Source: Bryoerythrophyllum caledonicum
Lineage: Eukaryota; Streptophyta; Bryopsida; Pottiales; Pottiaceae
DNA length: 64,000 bases
Assembly (NCBI GenBank): GCA_963971425.1
Contig: OZ020516.1
Span: forward strand, 19,227,332 to 19,291,331
Reading direction: 5' to 3'
Shown here: one piece after another, positions 57,342-64,000 of the stretch
Layout of the letters: the number at the start of each line of letters is the position of its first letter
How positions within the stretch are numbered: the stretch's first letter is position 1
Notes under the pieces: generated by a model
Database searches by the model: none
What the model was told of the DNA's origin: nothing
Seen by the model: only the letters and a program-made list of their open reading frames with translations
Made by a program: the position numbers and the translations under genes

Positions 57342-57736
57342 CCTTGCCTAGCCCGGTCACTACCCCGGTCACTACAGTCAATCCGGGTTCGCGGTGTCAG
57401 GGCCCGGTTTTAGCCCTGACACCGCGAAGAGCGGCCCTTCTCCCCAAGCGCCTTTTCGCCTTTATTCCCACGATAACGTCCACTCTTGCCCACATTTTTT
57501 TCACACTACCCGTATCCCTTATCGGCATTCTCGCCGATAGCCCCTTCTCCCCCTGCCTTATTCGGATCACCAAAAGCCCCTTCTCCCCCGCCACGTGTAC
57601 TCCAGAATGACCCGCCCTTCTCGGCGGCTGCCGGCGCAAAGTGTCATCCACATCGTTTGCGATCGGCGTTGTCTTTTGCATCATCTATTGTGTCGTATAG
57701 CACCCTCCTGGAAGGGGAGTGCTTGTATCTGCGTGA

Positions 57737-57955
57737 ATGGGGTTCCTCGATCTCAATCTCCCCATCCAGGACAGGCCGAATGGGAATTCTGGCGCGATAG
57801 CGCCACCAACCATTGCCGATAACGGGGCAGCAGGGAGGAAATGGAGGCGTCAAGGGAGAAAGAAACCGGCTGGCGTGCGTGAGAAGGGGGTGGAGGACCT
57901 TGATGCCGCGTTTCGGGAAGGCCCGCATGCAAACTACCTGAAGAAACACGGTCAA
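57737..57955 (+). pseudogene. Coding-like segment on left arm
   Basis: The plus-strand frame opens MGFLDLNLPIQDRPNGNS and continues APPTIADNGA, RRQGRKK, EKGVEDLDAAF and NYLKKHG. The same protein segment is readable from the right arm (58160-58345, minus). LDLNLP has the form of a plant EAR repression motif, though chance cannot be excluded. Because two diverged arms keep similar amino-acid text, this may be a captured exon. No family is recognised. Confidence 0.4.
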
Positions 57956-58159
57956 AAAACACAGTTCGAAAGTGCTGGAAATGGTGTCGCCTCACAAAAC
58001 TTTGCCATGTCTGGTTTAGGGTTTCACGTTGATGATGATGGTGATGGTGATGATGATTATTGCCTACGCCGCCTAAACCGAGTAGCCTGGACCTACAATC
58101 TTAGGGAATGTAGGCGATAAGCTTGGATTGCGTTCCTCCGAATCGCGCATCCGAAGAAC

Positions 58160-58345
58160 CTTGTGACCGTGTTTCTTCAGGTAGTCTGCATCCGGGCCAA
58201 CCCTAAACGCGGCATCAAGGTCCTCCACCCCCTTCTCATGCACGCCAGCTTCTTTCTTCCTCCCTTGACGCCTCGAATTCCTCCTTGTTGCCCCGTTATC
58301 GGCAACGGTTGGAGGCGCCGTCTCGCTAGAATCTCCATTCGACAT
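58160..58345 (-). pseudogene. Coding-like segment on right arm
   Basis: The minus-strand counterpart reads APPTVADNGATRRNSRRQGR, then EKGVEDLDAAFRVGPDADYL and KKHG. The upstream part, where the left arm has LDLNLP, contains a stop here. Differences from the left arm include several silent or conservative ones. Confidence 0.4.
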
Positions 58346-58816
58346 GTCCTGTATGGGGAGTTCTCAATCGAGGAACTCAATTCAGGCGCAGACAATCACT
58401 CCCCTTCCGACAGGATTCTACACGGCACCATGATCGTGCCAAAGACGACGCCGTAACAAACGATGTGGATGGCAGTTCGCAGCCGCCGAGAAGGGCGGGT
58501 CCCTCCCCTGGAGTACACGTGGCGGGGGGAGAAGGGGCTTTCGGTGATCCAAATAAGGCGGGGGAAGAAGGGGCTATCGGCGAGAATGCCAATAAGGGAT
58601 ACGGGCAGCACGAAAAAAATGTGGGCGAGAGTGGACGTTATCGTGGGAATAAAGGCGAAAAGGCACTTGGGGAGAAGGGCCGCTCTTCGCAGTGTCAGGG
58701 CTAAAACCGGGCCCTGACACCGCGAACCCGGATTGACTGTAGTGACCGGGCCTTGCCTAGTACTCCAAAATACTCATGGGATTAGAATTGGGTCACTAAA
58801 CATTGTCCACGTGTTA

Positions 58817-59438
58817 GGGGCAGTTTACACTACGGACCAAGAACTCGTCCCATGACCCTCTAAAATCTGTGATTGGTTCCATCAACTCGTCCCGGGTTGA
58901 CTTGGGTTTACACTTCAAGGAAAAAAGAAAAGTGACCAAAGGAGTTGAGGTCCTCAAAAGACCTAGAAATAGGCCTTATGGATAATGCTGGAGGGTCCCC
59001 CGGATTTTGCGGTGAGAGAGGCTAAATGGGTTCTCTCGTTGCTGAAACGAGGAGACCTTGGGCCTAGAATGCTGTTTTATTATTTTAAAATTGTTTTTGT
59101 TTTTGTTTTTGTTTTTTGGTTGGTTGGGAGGGGGCCCAACGTTACTGTAGATACAATGGCAGCCACCCTTTTTGTCTTTTTGGCTTGTTTTATTTTCTTT
59201 GTTATTTTAGGCAATATTGCCTTTTTTAGGCACTCATTAAAAAAATCAGCACGCCCACTTTTTAGTACATGGTCATTCCTCCCGGTCCAAGTTTGGTTTA
59301 CACTTAGTGAGAGGCCCAAGGGCTTTAAAAATGACATTTTTATGAAGTGTGACTATGGAAGTGTGACCATGAAGTGTGACCATCGAATTAATCCATTTTC
59401 CTTGGTCACGGCTCTTTGACTATAGTGTAAACTGCCCC
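58817..59438. mobile_element. TIR element, 622 bp, GGGGCAGTTTACACTA ends
   Basis: Both ends read GGGGCAGTTTACACTA inward. The flanking 8-mers (acgtgtta and atgtatga) match at 5 of 8 positions, so a decayed 8-bp duplication (hAT-like) is possible but unproven. Contains gaagtgtgac/ccatggtc-type repeats near its right end. No transposase. Confidence 0.6.
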
Positions 59439-60307
59439 ATGTATGAGCATGACGTCCAAGACATCAGCACCAAATCTAGAATATCTTCAGTTTTCCTACT
59501 GAATATACGGCTACAAGTTGTTCAGATTTTCCCAATGGATGATTGACGTTCATCGACAATTATACAAAGGTCTGTGAAAAATATATACTAGACCTGCTAC
59601 AAGTTTTGCACAAATTGTATGGACTTTGGCAGACTTCTACCCTTGATGTTGTACATGGTTGATATTAGAAGGTCTCGATGGATGTAGGTAGGTAGTGTGT
59701 AGTGTGCCACTTTTAGAAGGCATTTTAGGTATGCGGTAAGATATGTGTATCTTTTACATAGCCATAATATTTTGGCTTCAAAAGTTTAAATTTTTGCTTG
59801 TATACTAATTGATGTGTTTATGAAAGGTGGTATTGGTTCCAAAGCCATTGAAGTCTTGTAGTTGATATGGAAATAAATGTTTCCATTTTTTTCCATATAT
59901 TTGTGTTGTATTTGTATAGTGTCTTTTGATTTATGATGTCACTTTTTGAAATACATTCATATATGGAAATGTTGAGGAAAGGGATAATTATTGGGAATTT
60001 GATATTTATATTCATTATATTCTAAAATTCAACTGCTCATTTATAAAACAATTTTGCTCATTTATAAAACATGTACTCAATATGGAATTTTTCATTAAGT
60101 TTTTTTAAATAAAAAAATAAAAAATATAGGCGTTGATAGTTTGATAAGCTTTGTATATTGATAGTAGGAATTTTTTTTAAATGCTATTGAAATCAAATAT
60201 CAGAAAAAGTTGAAGTCCAGAAGAAGAAGAACAAAACAAAAAAAAAACATTAAAAAACTCTTAAAATATTTTTTTAACTAATTTGTTGATGAAAACTTAA
60301 TTTTCCT
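59439..60307. other. No gene seen, AT-rich
   Basis: Strongly AT-rich with homopolymer runs; no repeat ends or coding potential. Confidence 0.45.
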
Positions 60308-60311
60308 TTAA

Positions 60312-61267
60312 CCCCTAAATTTCTTTGACAATTTCACACCAAAAACACTTCAAAATTGCTTGTTTTAGTGCAATGAGTAAGGACTAAACAAAAAACTTTT
60401 CCTTCTAGTTTTAAACGTAGGATCTCAATTAAGACTTATTAAGTAACTTACATAAAAAGTTTCATAAAGTTTCATAAAGTTTGACCACTCGGATTGTAAT
60501 ATTATAGTGTTTGAAGTAGAGAAAACGGTCCATTTTCTTCCCTGCGTTTAGTGGATCAGTAGACTGTGATTTCACTTGGTATCAAACTTTTGCACTACAC
60601 AAGGTCTAAATCCATTTCCATCATGTTATGCATGGTATGAGTTCCTTGAACTCCAATTTTTAGAGGTAGAGAAAGGATCTAGCATATTCAAAAAAATTGT
60701 GCAAGGAGTGGAGGTTCAAAAATTTATCAGTTTGCTTTATATATTTTTGTGAACTTAGTATGTTTTAGAATGAGAATCCGAATGGTCAATAAGTAGGTTT
60801 ACACCACATAATGCTGTTGAAAAAATAGTAAGTAAAAAATATGGTGATCTTAGAGTTTAATGTGAAAAAGAAGAAGCTTTTTTGGTACCTTGCCTAACAA
60901 TGTGCAATAATGTGTGAAAATGTTTGACTTGGATTTATATGCTTTTTTTCACTATAGACAAGATGTTTTTTTGGAAATATGAAAGGAAATAATATTATTA
61001 GCTAGTGTTGAAATTCTCACATTCAATACAGTGTCCTAGCAAAAGTTTTTGGAGTTGCCCAACGTGCCCGCTCTCCCCATTTGAACTTCAAAACCCTATA
61101 ACTTTTTCATTAAATGTCCAATTTAGGATAACTATTGGACTCGCGCAAAGCTTTTTCTAATGTCCATCTACGTTAAAAAATTCAAAGGAAACTGTTATAA
61201 AATGACACCATAGAAACCTGCCCAAACCTTCTAGAGTCCTCCGAGGGGACTCTTGGAAATTTAGAGA
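60312..61267. mobile_element. TTAA repeat, type 1, 956 bp, inverted
   Basis: Ends CCCCTAAATTTCTTTG and inverted TCTCTAAATTTCC, TTAA at 60308-60311 and 61268-61271. Colinear with the inverse of 50847-51791. Confidence 0.75.
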
Positions 61268-61271
61268 TTAA

Positions 61272-62203
61272 CCTTTCAAAAAAGATCCCATCTTGGACGG
61301 CCAAGTTTGGCTCTATGGTTTTGAACATTTAATATTCCTCAACCCCAACAAGATTGTGCCTTATGCTTCACCAAAAGCACCCCAAAACCGCCACTTCAAG
61401 ATGAGATATTATAAGTCTAACTCAAACATCTTTTATTATTTTCAACAATTGGATCTTCAAGCTAATTACTACCAAAAGACACCCAATTTTTTGGTAAACT
61501 TTGACCATGTGGATTGTAAGAAACATGCACTTGAAGAGTGCAATTAATTTTTATTTTTTACCATGTTTAGATAGGGCCGGTGTACTATGACTCAAGACAA
61601 AGGCATATTTTTCTACTAAGTATTGCATAAAATCAAATGGATCTATATTCTGCCTTGTGTTAGGTCATCACATGCAAAAAACCATAGGTAATGGAGGTGT
61701 TTACAATAAGAAAAATGGACTTGCAACAACTAAGGAAATAGAAAGTGGCCCTTTACTTAGGAAAGAAACTAAAAATTTTAAATAGAGAAATAATTGTTGG
61801 ATCTAAAATCCAAATTTAGATGAATAGAATTATTATGACTTATTCTAATAATTAAGAAATTCAGTTTTTAAAAAAAATTTAATTCCTATGCGTTTTAAGG
61901 TGAAAATAGTAAAGGTTTCCAAGAACTTTCCTGCACTACTACCAACCTCAAGAAAGTGCAGTTGTCAACTCTACAATACTACTATTCATCTCTATAGTAC
62001 CTTGCCCTGCTACGAAACGGAACATGCTTTTTATGTTTGAAGCACCATAACTTTATCCCTATTAATCCAAAAAACAAAAGAGAAAATTCTTCGCAGAGAC
62101 AACATGTATTCCTATTCTCACTCAAAATTTCAAGAAGTTATCTTCAAAAATGGATTTTTAGAAACCCGCCCATAATCATTTTGTACCCTACAAGTACAAA
62201 TGG
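61272..62203. repeat. TTAA repeat, type 3, diverged copy
   Basis: Follows the inverse of 43142-44004 through gaagatccaa, ccttgtgttaggtca, gagacaacatgt-ttc and cttcaaaaatggatttt. TTAA stands at both limits (61268-61271 shared with its neighbour; 62204-62207), but the tips have diverged. Confidence 0.55.
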
Positions 62204-62436
62204 TTAAAGTAGATGCTCGGCAAAAACAAAGCATTTTGTAATTTCTTTATTTCACGAAGTAAAACAAATTCAAAAAAATTATCTGGCAGCTATTTTCAGA
62301 ATTATTTTGGCCGTACCTGACCAATTGGATATGGTAAACATTAGGTAGGTGGAGGAATGGAGATGCTGCTGCCAAGGTACAGTACAAAGCATAAGGCAAA
62401 AAAGTAGTCATATGATTTTATGTCTTCCTGACTAAC

Positions 62437-62466
62437 ATTCCCAATTACAGTACTGTAATTGGGAAT
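62437..62466. repeat. Perfect 30-bp palindrome
   Basis: attcccaattacagt joined directly to its own complement. It has no loop and no flanking duplication; function unknown. Confidence 0.85.
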
Positions 62467-62570
62467 AGTAGCAGTTTCTATGACTAGTTTGATTGCATCA
62501 GGCATGGTTTTCCTGTAATGCCTCTGCTAGTCTACGGTATGGACGCTGATGAGCACCTGCCAACACCAGT

Positions 62571-62591
62571 GCTGCTGCTGCTGCTGCTGCT
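62571..62591. repeat. GCT trinucleotide microsatellite
   Basis: Seven GCT units. No open frame with coding signs runs across it. Confidence 0.85.
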
Positions 62592-64000
62592 TCCTGATCA
62601 TGCCCATCCAGATAAATGGTTGCCAGTGTTCAGTTAAGATTGAGAATCATCACCCATGCTATGAAGCATATACTTGCCACGATGCATGTTACTTACATAT
62701 ACATGCATGTTACTTACAATAGACGTGTTAGCAAAGAAAGGCGTACTGGATTAAAGTTAACCCCCTTTTAAGTAATGTGCATGTGTGGGGAGGAGAAAGA
62801 ATTAAAAAATTATTTTATTTATTTTAATGATAGCCAATAGAATTACAATTCCAACCCAAGTGATTTTGTATTTTTCTGATGAAATGTGAATTAGTTGTGA
62901 ATTTTCAAAGTGTGTTGTTATGTTTAGCTGGTGGCTGTCAATTGGTACCGGTGATAAGGGCCGACCAAAACTAAGGGGTCATGGTTGATAGTGATCGTCT
63001 ATTTGGATAGGTGAATGGGTGGTAATGGGATGGAAGTGGGTTGGATATACCCCAGTGTCGGTCATGGGTTTAGGATGGGTTCCTTTATATTTGTACGGAA
63101 CTAGCATCACATTAGGGTATTTCAAATATGAGCTAGAGTGGATTTTCAAAAAGGTGGTACACTCAGTTCCCTTTACAAGAGCATTTGTTACAACAACCAT
63201 TCCATTCAATAACACTTGGCTTGGTTCCATAACAAACATTTGCTTTCTACAAGAGTAGTTTGCTCAAAACAACAAAATCTATCAAGTTGAAAGTCACCAT
63301 AACGAGTAGTAGCCATGATCAACTTTGTCCACTATAACAGAGGCTCCAAATATGAATTGCTCTTCATAGCAAGCAAATTTCGGTAAAACAAACAAGGTTG
63401 TTGTAGAGGGACTAAACTATATTTCAAAACAAAAATTTCAGAAAAGCAATATCCATCACACTAAGGGATGATTGTTGACAAATGAGGAGGCACAAAGTTT
63501 GAAGTGCATTGGAATAGGCTAAGGTTTGCATGCTTGTATGTACATTATCCTCCCATAAGTTTACGTACTCTCACTCTTCCAGTGCCAAAGTTACGACGAA
63601 CTCATCTGCGTGAATTCAGCAGTTGCTGCACTCAATAAGATACAATAAGATTCAACGTCTAAATTCAGTAACTTCGACATTCAATAAGATTTTGCCTTCT
63701 AGATACACGAACATTCTACTTCTTGAAACAGTAAGTTTTGACTTCTAAATTCACATCGGAAGAGTGAGAGTATGTATACTAACTGGAAGGTACTGTACAA
63801 GATGATAGTTGAAAGTCTGAGCAGGTCACACAAGGCTTTGACTGCACAATCCTAATGCATAAACAAGTTTGTCCACTCGCTACAACCCTCATGATGTTGA
63901 GTGATGCAAATTGTGGAACGGCCACTTGGTTGCTGCAGGTCAACAAGCCCGTTGGAAGCCCTGTCCTTCAAATCTCGACAAGCAAAATGCCAGGGAAGTT
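62592..64000. other. No gene seen
   Basis: 62870-63070 is shared with 37080-37320. The remainder is unremarkable mixed sequence up to the window end. Confidence 0.4.

Larger units (their letters stand above)
57352..58750. mobile_element. Fold-back (Mutator-like) element, 1.4 kb
   Basis: Two arms of about 600 bp (57352-57955 and about 58160-58750) are inverted copies of each other, roughly 85% alike, around a spacer of about 200 bp. The tips are cccggtcactacagtcaatc (left, with an extra 12-base tip copy) and its inverse on the right. The 10-bp CCTTGCCTAG flanks both sides (57342-57351, 58751-58760). Long TIRs plus a 9-10-bp duplication fit a TIR-rich Mutator-like element. The GC content is far above the surroundings, and each arm carries a conserved coding-like segment. 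Confidence 0.8.

Noticed and set aside
57397-57684. Separate genes in the fold-back arms on both strands
   Set aside because: Most of these ORFs are mirror images produced by the palindrome; only the shared segment near the spacer has any protein-level support.
58985-59419. 144-codon ORF with hydrophobic FVFVFVFW-type run
   Set aside because: The run comes from a gttttt low-complexity stretch inside a MITE with mirrored copies elsewhere; not a membrane protein.

Overview
The window is transposon-dominated nuclear DNA from a green plant-lineage organism. Three captured gene pieces point to a photosynthetic streptophyte: a plastid ClpP6 exon, the N-terminal exons of TFIIE-alpha and the first exon of a plant golgin. 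A DD34E Tc1 transposase beside many TTAA-bounded, piggyBac-like repeats is unusual for a seed plant. A charophyte alga such as Chara, or another early-diverging streptophyte, would fit; this is inference and no species can be proved here. No complete host gene was found. The only clearly intact ordinary coding sequence is a Tc1 transposase.

Layout. 0-4.1 kb holds decayed coding remnants and dispersed repeats. 4102-24936 is one non-autonomous Helitron on the minus strand: its 5' TC end is at 24936, its 3' hairpin and CTAG end is at 4102, and it sits between A and T. Its own length is about 4.5 kb. It carries exon fragments of unrelated host genes in the same orientation (ClpP6, TFIIE-alpha, an unidentified CxxC exon, a golgin). 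A 16.3 kb Ty3/Gypsy LTR retrotransposon (7130-23474, minus strand) is inserted in the unidentified captured exon, with a 5-bp target duplication and LTRs about 1.5% different, so it is young but broken.

25-29 kb holds a GC-rich, degraded accessory ORF block that looks retrotransposon-associated. 30-43 kb holds DNA transposons: a TIR element at 30.3-31.0 kb, a decayed Tc1 carrying two CACTA-type MITEs, an intact DD34E Tc1 element with perfect 27-bp TIRs and TA duplications (33352-35015), further MITEs, and a third decayed Tc1 copy.

39.9-53 kb and 60.3-62.2 kb are packed with nested 0.85-1.1 kb repeats and 125-bp fold-backs. They begin CCC, end GGG and are flanked by TTAA, the signature of piggyBac-type insertion; several insert into one another at TTAA and related copies show the empty sites. 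55-59.5 kb holds more TIR elements, including a 1.4 kb fold-back element with about 600-bp arms, a 10-bp target duplication and a coding-like segment on each arm. The remaining spaces are AT-rich with no gene I can support.

Together the window reads as layered insertions: exons were captured by a Helitron, which was then split by an LTR element, and nearby TTAA, TA, CACTA, PIF and Mutator-type cut-and-paste elements repeatedly inserted into each other.
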